Made by a program: the position numbers and the translations under genes. Of a DNA stretch of 64,000 nucleotides, positions 16,851 through 25,688 are shown one piece after another. The notes beneath the pieces were generated by a model. That model saw only the letters and a list, made by a program, of their open reading frames with translations. It was not told where the DNA came from and searched no databases. This DNA comes from CAZSDP01 sp964605665. Its GTDB lineage: Bacteria; Planctomycetota; UBA8108; UBA1146. Where the stretch lies: contig CAZSDP010000002.1 of assembly GCA_964605665.1 (NCBI GenBank), positions 1 through 64,000 on the forward strand, given 5' to 3'. Positions within the stretch are counted from its first letter, which is position 1. Every line of letters begins with the position of its first letter.

Positions 16851-17866
16851 TGCTGCGGCTTCCTAGTTTTCAGTTTCATGCTCCGCGGTCGGTGGAAGAG
16901 GCGGCTGCTCTTCTTGCCAAGGATCCTGTAAACACCAAGATCGTGGCTGGAGGAACAGACCTTTGGCCGAACTTCAAGCGGCGACACCAGAGCGCTGAGA
17001 CGGTGGTTTCCCTCCGTAGAGTCTCTGATCTGAAGGGAATTTGTGAGACCGCGGAAGGCGGACTCGCCATCGGTGCGATGACCACCCTCGATGAGATTAC
17101 ACGCGACCCGAGAATCGTCGAGCGGTACCCCGCCCTGGTGACGGCGGTGTCGAGTATCTCTAGTCCAGTGCTTCGAAACTCGGGCACGATCGGGGGAAAT
17201 CTCTGTCTCGATACTCGGTGCACCTACTACAACCAGAACGAAGAGTGGCGACGTAGCATCTCCTACTGCATGAAAGCAGAAGGAGAGACGTGCTGGGTCG
17301 CACCGAGTTCACCGAGGTGCTGGGCGGTATCAAGTGGAGACTCTGTGCCGATGCTCTGCGCTTGGGGAGCGTCCATCGTTCTTGTTTCCAGTGAAGGGCG
17401 ACGCGAAGTTGCGTTGGCGGAGTTGTTCCGCGATGACGGGATCGACTTCTTGACGAAGCGGGCGGATGAGATCGTCACAGAAGTGAAGCTCCCTCCACCG
17501 GCGGGTGAGCGAGCCGCATTTTGGAAACTGCGTCGCCGCGGAAGTATCGACTTTGGTGTCCTGAGCGCTGCTGCGGTGGTGACTCCAGATCATCAGACGG
17601 AACTGTGGCTCGGCTCAGTCGGAAGCTGGCCGGTGCGTTGCACCGAGAGCATCGAGTTGCTCAATGGGAAACCACTCGATGCCGACCGAATTGCCGAGGC
17701 CGCGGCGATCGCGAGAAAGAGCGACGGGGCAAATCCACTGGGCAATACTGACTTCGCTCCACAGTGGCGGGGGAAGATGATCGAAAAGTACGTTCAAGCG
17801 GTCCTTCGGGAGGCTGCAGGTCTCCCGGTCGATCTTCTTGGGCCAAATCACGTCAGGATCTCCTAG
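16850..17866 (+). CDS. hcrB: 4-Hydroxybenzoyl-CoA reductase-like, FAD subunit with extra [4Fe-4S] loop
   Basis: 338 residues. FAD-binding motifs of the family: KIVAGGTDLWP (30-40) and SGTIGGNLC (111-119). An insert right after this carries four cysteines, C124, C140, C148 and C157 (RCTYYNQ, YCMK, TCWV, RCWA). In the xanthine oxidase family this loop is the mark of the HcrB subunit, where it binds a [4Fe-4S] cluster that lets electrons from low-potential ferredoxin enter; ordinary dehydrogenase FAD subunits lack it. ATG 16850 overlaps the hcrA stop (TGATG). This is the strongest evidence that the complex is a 4-hydroxybenzoyl-CoA reductase or close relative. Confidence 0.82.
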   Translation: MLRLPSFQFHAPRSVEEAAALLAKDPVNTKIVAGGTDLWPNFKRRHQSAETVVSLRRVSDLKGICETAEGGLAIGAMTTLDEITRDPRIVERYPALVTAVSSISSPVLRNSGTIGGNLCLDTRCTYYNQNEEWRRSISYCMKAEGETCWVAPSSPRCWAVSSGDSVPMLCAWGASIVLVSSEGRREVALAELFRDDGIDFLTKRADEIVTEVKLPPPAGERAAFWKLRRRGSIDFGVLSAAAVVTPDHQTELWLGSVGSWPVRCTESIELLNGKPLDADRIAEAAAIARKSDGANPLGNTDFAPQWRGKMIEKYVQAVLREAAGLPVDLLGPNHVRIS

Positions 17867-18011
17867 GTCATCGCGACCGTGGGAGTCGAGGCAACGATCG
17901 ATCGCAACAGCGAGGGTGTTTGAGTGACCTTCAGCTGAGCAGCATTGGGCTCCGGAGTCGATTTTTTGTCATCGGGATGCCAAGAGAAGCGCTTTGGTGA
18001 GAGGATCGTGC

Positions 18012-18671
18012 ATGAAATCAGAGATCCATGGAAATCCTGACTACGGCGAGCTTCTTGTAGAGCTGTCACCCGGGGAGATGGTGCGCGCGGTTTCCGGTGC
18101 GATGAATTGGATGGACTCCGATATGGGCGTCAAGGCACGTCTCATGGGAGGCTTCATCCGTTCGATCTCCCGTAAGTTACTCGGTGGGTCGTCGATGTTC
18201 ATCTCGGAGTATTCGACCGAGAATTCAGGGCGGGTTAGTCTTGCGCCGTTACTGCCAGGAGCGATTTCTTCGGTGCGTCTCGATGACAGCAAAATTTGGC
18301 TGACATCGGGAGCCTTCCTGGCAGCGAGTGAGGGAATCGACCTTCGAACCAAGTTTTACGGGTTGCGTGCGTTTTTCTCAGGCAAGGGACCATTTCTCAT
18401 CGAAGCGAGCGGTAGTGGGGAAGTCTGGTTCAACGCATATGGAGCACTTATCGAGCGAGAGCTCGATGGACCATTGACCGTTGATACCGGTCACGTTTGC
18501 GCTTTCGAACCAACCGTTGATTACAAGATTGGCGGTATGGGAGGGATTAAGCAGACCCTCTTTTCGGGAGAGGGTTTGGTTATGAAGTTCTCCGGGCGGG
18601 GCAGGGTCTACCTGCAGAGTCGCAATATCCAGGGAACTGTCGGCTGGTTGAGCTCTTTTTGCCGTGGTTAG
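18012..18671 (+). CDS. AIM24/TIGR00266 family protein, paralog 1
   Basis: 219 residues. Features of the AIM24 (TIGR00266) beta-rich family are visible: an N-terminal VELSPGEMVRAVSGAMNWMD, basic GGFIRSISRKLLGG, FISEYST, and the C-terminal GEGLVMKFSGRGRVYLQSR. The family has a double-psi-like beta fold and no settled function in bacteria. ATG 18012 has GAGAGG upstream and is preferred to a GTG 18 nt earlier. It begins 145 nt after hcrB and is first of three tandem paralogs 2-6 nt apart, surely one operon; whether hcrB transcription reaches it is open. Confidence 0.85.
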   Translation: MKSEIHGNPDYGELLVELSPGEMVRAVSGAMNWMDSDMGVKARLMGGFIRSISRKLLGGSSMFISEYSTENSGRVSLAPLLPGAISSVRLDDSKIWLTSGAFLAASEGIDLRTKFYGLRAFFSGKGPFLIEASGSGEVWFNAYGALIERELDGPLTVDTGHVCAFEPTVDYKIGGMGGIKQTLFSGEGLVMKFSGRGRVYLQSRNIQGTVGWLSSFCRG

Positions 18672-18677
18672 GGGGGA

Positions 18678-19367
18678 ATGATGGAGATAGAGATTCTCTC
18701 TTCGGGAGCATTTCGATCAGCTCTCGTTCATCTCCAACCAGGTGAGACCTTTCACTCTGAGGCGGGTGCTATGTATCGAGCTAGCGCCAACGTCGATATC
18801 GATGTGACAACTCGGAGTAAAGGTAAGGGGGGCATACTCCGCGGAGTGAAGCGGATGCTGGGGGGAGAGAGCTTCTTCTTCTCCACCTACAGCACGAGAG
18901 ACGGTTCGCCGGGAGAAGTCGGACTGTCTCCAACCCTACCCGGCGAAGTTCACCAGATTGAGCTCGACGGAGGCTCTGAGTGGATCACTGCGGGTGGTAG
19001 CTACCTCGGTTCGGGCGGTGAGATCGAACTGGATACTCAGTTCCAAGGACTCAAAGGGTTTTTTACCGGAGAGTCAGTCTTTTTCATGCTCGTCCGTGGT
19101 CACGGAACCCTGTTGGTCAGTTCCTTCGGTCGGGTTCATATGGTCGAAGTTGATGGAGAATTGACCGTCGATACCAGTCACTTGGTCTGTTACGAGGCGA
19201 GTCTCCACTACAAAGTCGGGAAGATCGCCGGTTCCTGGACCCAGTCCTTTCTTTCCGGCGAAGGACTCGCGATTCACTTTAGTGGTCGAGGGCGAGTCTA
19301 CCTGCAATCGCATGCGCCGTCCGAGTTCGGTAAGACTCTAGGGCCCTTGCTCCCAGAACGGAGTTGA
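18678..19367 (+). CDS. AIM24/TIGR00266 family protein, paralog 2
   Basis: 229 residues, same architecture as its neighbours: VHLQPGETFHSEAGAMYR, then KGKGGILRGVKRMLGGESFF, and ending GEGLAIHFSGRGRVYLQSH. It starts 6 nt after paralog 1 with a G-rich ribosome-binding site and has two adjacent ATG codons (18678 and 18681), either of which could be used. The sequence differs substantially from paralogs 1 and 3, so the duplication is old. A hetero-oligomer of the three is possible; the sequence alone does not show it. Confidence 0.85.
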   Translation: MMEIEILSSGAFRSALVHLQPGETFHSEAGAMYRASANVDIDVTTRSKGKGGILRGVKRMLGGESFFFSTYSTRDGSPGEVGLSPTLPGEVHQIELDGGSEWITAGGSYLGSGGEIELDTQFQGLKGFFTGESVFFMLVRGHGTLLVSSFGRVHMVEVDGELTVDTSHLVCYEASLHYKVGKIAGSWTQSFLSGEGLAIHFSGRGRVYLQSHAPSEFGKTLGPLLPERS

Positions 19368-19369
19368 CG

Positions 19370-20041
19370 ATGCGTCACGAGATCACCCACTCTCCCAGCT
19401 ATAGTTTGTTGGAGATCACGCTAGCCAGTGGCGAGAAGATGGTGAGTGATGCTGGAGCGATGGCTTGGATGGACCCTGATATTCAAGTCACCACAAACAC
19501 TCGCGGCGGTGTTTTTCGAGGGTTGAAGCGAGCTCTACTCGCGGGGGAGAGCTTCTTCCAAAACACCTACACCGCAGATCGAGATGGCTCCCAGGTTCAT
19601 CTTGCTCCCGGCCCGGCGGGTGACATACGCCACCTTGCGATGTCTGGAGAAGAACTCTTCCTGCAAAAGGGCGCCTACCTAGCTTCCAGTGAAGGAGTGA
19701 CGATCGACTCGAAGTTTGGCGGCTTGAAGGGGTTCTTCAATGAGGGGCTATTCATCCTTCGCGCAACTGGCCACGGAGACTTGTTCTTCAACAGTTATGG
19801 CGATATTCAGATGGTCGAGGTTTCAGGGGAGTATGTGATCGATAATGGTTATGCCGTTGCTTGGGAGTCGACTCTCGATTACCGGCTGACCAAGGCGGGG
19901 AAGATCCGATCGTTTCTATTCTCGGACCAGATTGTCTTGCGTTTCTCCGGTCATGGACGGGTTTGGGTTCAGTCGAGAAGTCCTCATTCGTTTGCTTCTT
20001 GGATTTACCCATATCGGCGGAAACAAAGCTCAAACAACTGA
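19370..20041 (+). CDS. AIM24/TIGR00266 family protein, paralog 3
   Basis: 223 residues. TLASGEKMVSDAGAMAWMD, RGGVFRGLKRALLAGESFF, LAPGPAGDIRHLAM and RFSGHGRVWVQSR mark the family. ATG 19370 is chosen with GGAG 6 nt upstream; a TTG at 19364 overlaps the previous stop. Last gene of the three-gene operon, convergent with the dockerin-tailed gene ending at 20103. Confidence 0.85.
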   Translation: MRHEITHSPSYSLLEITLASGEKMVSDAGAMAWMDPDIQVTTNTRGGVFRGLKRALLAGESFFQNTYTADRDGSQVHLAPGPAGDIRHLAMSGEELFLQKGAYLASSEGVTIDSKFGGLKGFFNEGLFILRATGHGDLFFNSYGDIQMVEVSGEYVIDNGYAVAWESTLDYRLTKAGKIRSFLFSDQIVLRFSGHGRVWVQSRSPHSFASWIYPYRRKQSSNN

Positions 20042-20102
20042 GCTGATGTCACGGCACCCCTACAAGGTGTGTGATCTCAGGTCGCGAGGTCTGGTGAGAC
20101 CT

Positions 20103-21827
20103 CTACATGCATTCCGGAAGATTGTCAGGGCCATGGTCGGTCCCTGAGGTTGGGAATGGCATTACCGGTTCAGGTGCACCCGCTACGAAGAGGTATGACA
20201 AAAGATGGATGACATCGGCGATGTTGATCATCCCGCTGTTGTTGACGTCCGCTGCATCGGCGCATCGTGGGTTGGATGATCCACCGAAGAGATAGCTTAA
20301 GATAAAGATCGCGTCTCCCAGATTGACCATGCCTGAGTCGTCGACGTCTCCGCGTACGAATTGGTCCATCGGTCCGGAAGTGGGCAAATCTGCGTTTAAG
20401 TTCACATCCGAATTCAGATCGAGAGCAGAAACGGTGACCGGCAAGAACATGGAGTTCGGCGGTGGATTGAAGGTCACGTCATAAACGCCGGGGAGCTGTC
20501 GAATTGCAAATGCCCCAAGTGCATTGGTGTCATTGCCAAAGGTGTAAATAGGAGTCCCGGTATTCGTGTCGACGAGCGCGACCTCGACCCCTTCGATCGG
20601 CCCACCGTTTCCAGTGACGCTTCCGGTAAGGGCTGTGCCGGGACTCAAGAGAACCGATCCGATCGCGGTGTCCATCGTCACCACAACTGCTTCCAACAGA
20701 TGGGGAGCGAATCCCGATAGGAATGGTGGACGGAATTGGACATCGTAGGTCCCAGTGGGAATTTGCACGGCAAACTCCCCATTTGAGTCTGCATTGTCGT
20801 GAACCGTGGGAATCTCAATGTTGGTTAGATTGTCGATGAAGTCGAGATCGACATCGGGAACCGGTTGCCCCTGGATCGTACTCGTCATTCCGGAGAACTC
20901 CACTCCAGCCTCTAAGGAGAGAGTGCCTGCATCATTTGGACCTGGGAAGACTTGGATCGTAAAGACTCGGGAGACCAAAGAGCTACCGATGGGGGGGTCC
21001 ACTTCCAGGAGCCAATCTCCTGTCGGCACCAAAATGGAGAAGTTACCGTCAGCATCCGAACTGTCTGAGGGGGTTTCGATCACCTCCTCTGTCAGAGGAT
21101 CCCGAATATCGATGTCCGCGCCCTCTATCGGATTACCAGATTGATCCTCGATCATTCCCACCAATGGATGTCCACTGCGAAGCATGACTTCACCCACGTC
21201 GAGGTCCATCAGTAGAGAACGATCTCGTAGGAGCACCGGAACAAAAGGGCCTCCAGGCGTGGTGAGAGTCGTCCGGAACTCGATGTCATAGACGTCTGGA
21301 GTCACGCGGATCGCGAATGTACCGTCCGCTGCCGTGACGTCTCCTGAGAATGCGATCTCTGTCGCGGTTCCAGCCAGGTAGAAGTTCAAGTCGATATCTG
21401 CGATGCCCTGACCAGCTTGGTCGACGACCTCGCCACTGACGAATGACGCAGGCTCCAAGACATAGTCATTCGGTATCACGGTTGTCCCGGAAAGAAACAG
21501 GTTATTCGTCACCATCGGGAAGTAAGGACTGTTCGCGGGCGGATTGAGTTGGAGCGTATAGAAGCCACTGGGAATCAACTCTTGAATGGTGAAGGAGAAG
21601 CTCCCGTCAGTTGAAGTCACATCTCCACTCAACAAGATCTCCGTGGTGGTTCCGTCAAAGAGTAGATCTACATCAAGTCCGACAATCGGTTCTTGATTCG
21701 GTCCCACTACGCGGCCGGTAACGGACCAGCAGTTGGGCGCGCATGCTTGGGCTTCGGTACTCGTGGGGATGCCGATAACTCCCAGCCAGAGAGTTATGGC
21801 GAACAAGCATCTCAAAAGAATCTCCAT
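20103..21827 (-). CDS. Secreted protein with five carboxypeptidase-regulatory-like repeats and a dockerin-like tail
   Basis: 574 residues. Signal peptide at 1-26 (cleavage near TEAQA). From about 30 to 480 there are five ~90-residue beta-sandwich repeats, each opening with a G-x-V-x-D-x-x-G-x-P-I-x-G pattern (GRVVGPNQEPIVG, GEVVDQAGQGIAD, GMIEDQSGNPIEG and so on) and ending in an LP-G-x-Y-D strand. The last ~70 residues hold the paired dockerin-like element typical of Planctomycetota: FVRGDVDDSGMVNLGDAIF, then DAADVNNSGMINIAD, each with a Ca-binding loop (D-x-D/N-x-S-G) and a YLF helix. No catalytic domain, so an extracellular scaffold or structural protein is likely. The tail may serve cell-surface attachment; that is inference. 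Confidence 0.82.
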   Translation of the reverse strand: MEILLRCLFAITLWLGVIGIPTSTEAQACAPNCWSVTGRVVGPNQEPIVGLDVDLLFDGTTTEILLSGDVTSTDGSFSFTIQELIPSGFYTLQLNPPANSPYFPMVTNNLFLSGTTVIPNDYVLEPASFVSGEVVDQAGQGIADIDLNFYLAGTATEIAFSGDVTAADGTFAIRVTPDVYDIEFRTTLTTPGGPFVPVLLRDRSLLMDLDVGEVMLRSGHPLVGMIEDQSGNPIEGADIDIRDPLTEEVIETPSDSSDADGNFSILVPTGDWLLEVDPPIGSSLVSRVFTIQVFPGPNDAGTLSLEAGVEFSGMTSTIQGQPVPDVDLDFIDNLTNIEIPTVHDNADSNGEFAVQIPTGTYDVQFRPPFLSGFAPHLLEAVVVTMDTAIGSVLLSPGTALTGSVTGNGGPIEGVEVALVDTNTGTPIYTFGNDTNALGAFAIRQLPGVYDVTFNPPPNSMFLPVTVSALDLNSDVNLNADLPTSGPMDQFVRGDVDDSGMVNLGDAIFILSYLFGGSSNPRCADAADVNNSGMINIADVIHLLSYLFVAGAPEPVMPFPTSGTDHGPDNLPECM

Positions 21828-22415
21828 TGAATCTCAGCGGTGGTCTCGAGACTTTTACGGTACTCCGGCACAAAGGCGGGTCTCGTAGGGAAGGCAGGTT
21901 TGTTCAGCTGTTGAGAAGTTCCAGCGGTGAAGAGAGAGGGTTGGTTCGTCGTCGTCTCAATGTTGAACAAGGTCACGAGTCTGGCACGTTGAGGGTGTTT
22001 TTAGGGAATTGTTGGAAACTGAGTCAGCCCAACACGTCTGGACCCCACCTCGCTAGAGTCCATTCGACTTCAGAAACGCGAAGCAGGCTAATCTGTGGGC
22101 GGACCACACATCCCCAATAGGACTTAGCTGTCTTGCGGTTTGGAGTGTACCTCTGACATTAAATGGTACTGTCAACTCCCTCCAATTTTAGCAGGTGAAG
22201 CCGATGCCCGAAGTCCAAATTTCCCTCCATCTGTGTTCTCGGCCGATAGAAGGCTCCCTGAGCACTTTTGGAACTCAGCTGGAATCATCGGCCGTTCGGA
22301 GAGATGATGTCGGGAGCCTCCAGAGTTGCTCTGTCGTAGGGGTTTGCGCGCCTGAGCTCCAAGCGGCAAACTACTTCAGACTTAGAACCAGCAGAATGGT
22401 GAGAAGAGGGTTTCC
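21828..22415. other. Intergenic region upstream of the Nfu-type gene
   Basis: 588 nt with only short uninformative ORFs. An inverted repeat TGACA-N11-TGTCA lies at 22154-22174 and could be an operator for the downstream gene. GAGAAGAGGG at about 22401-22410 is the Nfu ribosome-binding site. Divergent promoters for 20103-21827 and 22416 must lie here but no consensus is obvious. Confidence 0.4.
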
Positions 22416-23018
22416 ATGAGTTCTGAACCACTGAAGGTCGAGATCGACACGGTCCCAGATGACTCCGATACCTGCGTGATCCGAGTCGACCGAGTGATCA
22501 CCAGTACACCGGAATACTATAGTACCCCGGAAGAGGCGGAGAGTTCTCCGCTCGGTCGTGAGCTGTTGGAGTTGGGAAACTTGGAAGCCGTTCTGATCCA
22601 AGATCACACGATTACCTTGTTGAAACCGGTCCCTGGGGCCCCCTGGAATGAGATTACTCCTAGAGCAGAGAAGATTGTGCTCGAGCACTTTGCGGAGCTC
22701 GACCGCATCAAAGAGGCTTCGCGACGGGAGATGAACGAGGGGGAGCGAGAGCTGTTCGTCGAAGTTCAGAATCTACTCAACGAAGAGATCAATCCGATGG
22801 TTGCTTCACACGGTGGATTCATTGAAGTCGCCGACGTTAAGGAGAACGATCTTTACTTGAGCATGGGCGGTGGGTGTCAGGGCTGTGGCATGGCCTCGGT
22901 GACCCTTCGTCAGGGGGTTGAGCAGCTCATCCGTCAGAAAATGCCCCAGGTTCGGAACATTTTCGACACCACCGACCACGCCGCCGGTACCGATCCTTAC
23001 TATTCTCCTGAGCGCTGA
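22416..23018 (+). CDS. Nfu-type Fe-S cluster carrier (Nfu_N plus NifU C-terminal domain)
   Basis: 200 residues. Residues 28-92 match the Nfu N-terminal domain (SPLGRELLELGNLEAVLI, then ITLLKPVPGAPW). A short linker leads to the NifU C-terminal domain at 110-185, with the cluster-binding C154-x2-C157 in GGGCQGCGMASVTLRQG. The family carries [4Fe-4S] clusters from the assembly machinery to apo-targets. No other isc or suf gene is near. The nearby reductase has three Fe-S clusters, but this gene is 4.5 kb from it and on its own promoter, so a specific link is not claimed. Confidence 0.88.
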   Translation: MSSEPLKVEIDTVPDDSDTCVIRVDRVITSTPEYYSTPEEAESSPLGRELLELGNLEAVLIQDHTITLLKPVPGAPWNEITPRAEKIVLEHFAELDRIKEASRREMNEGERELFVEVQNLLNEEINPMVASHGGFIEVADVKENDLYLSMGGGCQGCGMASVTLRQGVEQLIRQKMPQVRNIFDTTDHAAGTDPYYSPER

Positions 23019-23180
23019 TCATGGCTCCGAATTGGTGAGCTAGCAGCTCTGCTCTCGAGGTCCGGAAACGTGTTTTCGGAACTTTGAAGACCGATCGTTG
23101 GTTCATTCTCATGTGAGACTCCTATCTAGATCGCCACTGTCTGGGGTGATCATTGGAGCTCCTACGAGAGGAGACGGAGA

Positions 23181-25688
23181 TTGAGCCCGGCAACTCTGAC
23201 TTGGAGAAGAGTTGGGTCGAAATCTGGTGAGTGCGATCAGATCTACTCGGTGCCAGAAGAAGGTGGTGTCCTCGGCAGAGCGACCCGCTCCGACATCTGT
23301 ATCGATCATTCTTCCGTTTCTCGTCGTCATGCCAAACTCTGTCCACAGCCAGATGGCGGTTGGGCGATCCTCGACTTAGGCTCTCGTAATGGCCTCATCG
23401 TTCAATCGAGGCGCGTCGATAAAGCCCTGCTCAAAGATGGGGATATGATTCAGATCGGTGATGTTGTGCTGCTCTGGCAGTTCAAGAGAGAGCCGGTGCC
23501 TGAAGAGTTTCTGGAAGGTGGGCTCTCCGCATCGGAGTCGACCGCAGCACTAAAGAGTGAAGACCTTCAATCCTCACCCGGTCTCAGCGTGACTCGAGGA
23601 GGGGAAGCAGAAGCGAGGAGTTCAGCTCATCCGGAAGAACAGTCAGATTCTGGCGAAGCCGGTTCAGCAGACCAATGTTTCTCTACTCAAGCTGTCGAAG
23701 AACTTCCCGGCGAGGCAGCTGGAGGTGATCGATCGAAGACCGCCTCGGACCAGAGAAAACCACTCGAGCCGTCGACCAACTCTCCACTGGGATGGTCAGG
23801 ACGGTCTCCAGACCAACCGACAGCGACGACTTCACCGAGATCACCCCGGCGCTCGATTCTCTTGATTGTGGGGCTCGTCGTCGTTGGTCTGATCGGCCTT
23901 AGAGCACTCTCAGACTTTCAGTCTGACGAAACTCCCGATCTCACCATGTCGAATGAGGTCGCAAAATGGGAGACGCCCACTCCTATCGAGTCGGAGCTAA
24001 GAAGGCCTCTCGCGAGTCCTCACCCAGAGACTCCAGCGGCAAAAGAGCAGGTGAGAGAGTTGCTCTTCGAGCGGCTTCTCGCGGTTTCCCCAGAGGTCAC
24101 CGCAGTCTCCTGGAGTGCGGCAACCTACCTTTTTGGCCGTGCTCCAGCTCCAGCGGAGATTCTTTTCATCGCGGAGAAGGGGACCGACCAGTTTCTTGCT
24201 CAAGCCCGAGGTCTTCCCGAGCATTGGCGTCACCGCGCACGCTCGATTCTCGGTGATCGATATCTGAACGGAGATCCGCTCCCAACAGCTCTGCTTCCGG
24301 AGGAAGTTCCTTTGGACCTCAATCACTGGCGAGAGGTCTTGGAGCAACACCTCGATTCGATGGCGGAATCTCATCTTCCACTCCCCGATCGAAACGGCAG
24401 AGACGAGGCGTTTGAGATCTCATATCGGAAAGCGCTCTCTCAACCCTGGAAGATCGCCGGTTGGGCTGGCGCCATTCGTTCCGTTTGGACCGCAGGTGGA
24501 GGTCGGCCGTTGCGGGAAGAGGACGAGGATGCGATTTCGCGAGTTTCTGCATCTGGTTTGCCGCGCGGTGAGTTGTTGAGACGATTTCTGATCTTGATGT
24601 CTCGAACGAATCCAATGTTCTCGAACCCGCCTTACCTGGGGCGAGAAGTTGATTGGAGCCAACTCGCTCAACTTCTTCCACCTCTCGGTGCGGAGAACCC
24701 GTGGCCAGCTGATGGCATCGAAGCGGGTGTGCCCCCCGCGCTGTGGTGGGCAACCGCTCTAGAGCACTCTTTGCCAGAGTTTCCGCAGAAGCAACCCACG
24801 GTCGGCCCATTAGGGGCGTTACGCATCGAGATTCTCACCCCCTTCCCGGTCCAGAATCTGCTCAACGAGCCGGCGAGGATCCCTCGGTTGTGGCGACGTC
24901 TTGAGCAGTCTCGACTGACGATTTGCGCTCCAGACTTGCGAGAGGCACCTGAGAGTTCTCCCCAAGAGATCTTTCGCGAGATGTCTGTGCCGTTGGAGCG
25001 AGAGATCGCAGTGCTTTCCGAAGGTGTTGGGCTGGATGACGGCCGGGAGAATCCACGGTCGCGCGTCGCAGATGGCTATCTCATTCCTGAGTTTGGGGCA
25101 ATTGCTGAAACTCTAAATGCACCGATACCGAGAGGCGCCCTGCCTGAAAGGGCAGCTCGATGGCTTCTTGAGGCGCGTTGTGATGGAGAACGACCTGGTG
25201 AGCGACTGTTTCGCGCGGGTGGCTACCATCTGGTGCCAGGCGAGTGGAGATCTGCTGCATATCGCCCAGTGACGAGAGCTCTACTCTTGGCGGGAGCGCA
25301 CCTCATTGAAGATCGTGGAACCGATGTGGCGGTCAGTGTCACTCTTGATGAAGAACCGCGTGGTGAACAGGACGGTGAATGGGCGGAGTGGATGACTGCG
25401 CTCGAGCTCATCTCCGGTCACTGCGAGAATCATCCGATCTCTGTTTGGTTTGTGAGCCCTTCGAGCAGCGGAGGAAGTGAGGGGCTGGGCGTAGAATGGG
25501 GGCCGGAGATTCGACGAGGTTGGGTGATTCAAGAGTCAGAGCCGCTGGCGGCAGTCCATCCGCTGTTACAAAGAGACTATGTCGATCCTACCGATCAAGA
25601 TCCTCTCAGCTCGCCTGGGGATGAGCCAAACAGAGCAACGAATACCGTTGAGTCCTCCTCGCCCGCCGCTGGAGAGGACGACCGATGA
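23181..25688 (+). CDS. FHA-domain protein with one transmembrane segment
   Basis: 835 residues. A forkhead-associated domain spans about 8-100, with the phosphothreonine-binding signature GR (32-33), S-x-S-R-R-H (45-50) and GSRNG (67-71). A Ser/Pro/Glu-rich linker (105-223) leads to a transmembrane helix at 225-243, then about 590 residues with no recognised catalytic motif. The FHA domain would be cytoplasmic and the large C-terminal part periplasmic. It probably reads threonine phosphorylation by a Ser/Thr kinase not in this window. TTG start with GGAGACGGAGA just upstream. The 3' end overlaps the toroid gene by 4 nt (ATGA), so the two are translationally coupled. Confidence 0.82.
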   Translation: MSPATLTWRRVGSKSGECDQIYSVPEEGGVLGRATRSDICIDHSSVSRRHAKLCPQPDGGWAILDLGSRNGLIVQSRRVDKALLKDGDMIQIGDVVLLWQFKREPVPEEFLEGGLSASESTAALKSEDLQSSPGLSVTRGGEAEARSSAHPEEQSDSGEAGSADQCFSTQAVEELPGEAAGGDRSKTASDQRKPLEPSTNSPLGWSGRSPDQPTATTSPRSPRRSILLIVGLVVVGLIGLRALSDFQSDETPDLTMSNEVAKWETPTPIESELRRPLASPHPETPAAKEQVRELLFERLLAVSPEVTAVSWSAATYLFGRAPAPAEILFIAEKGTDQFLAQARGLPEHWRHRARSILGDRYLNGDPLPTALLPEEVPLDLNHWREVLEQHLDSMAESHLPLPDRNGRDEAFEISYRKALSQPWKIAGWAGAIRSVWTAGGGRPLREEDEDAISRVSASGLPRGELLRRFLILMSRTNPMFSNPPYLGREVDWSQLAQLLPPLGAENPWPADGIEAGVPPALWWATALEHSLPEFPQKQPTVGPLGALRIEILTPFPVQNLLNEPARIPRLWRRLEQSRLTICAPDLREAPESSPQEIFREMSVPLEREIAVLSEGVGLDDGRENPRSRVADGYLIPEFGAIAETLNAPIPRGALPERAARWLLEARCDGERPGERLFRAGGYHLVPGEWRSAAYRPVTRALLLAGAHLIEDRGTDVAVSVTLDEEPRGEQDGEWAEWMTALELISGHCENHPISVWFVSPSSSGGSEGLGVEWGPEIRRGWVIQESEPLAAVHPLLQRDYVDPTDQDPLSSPGDEPNRATNTVESSSPAAGEDDR

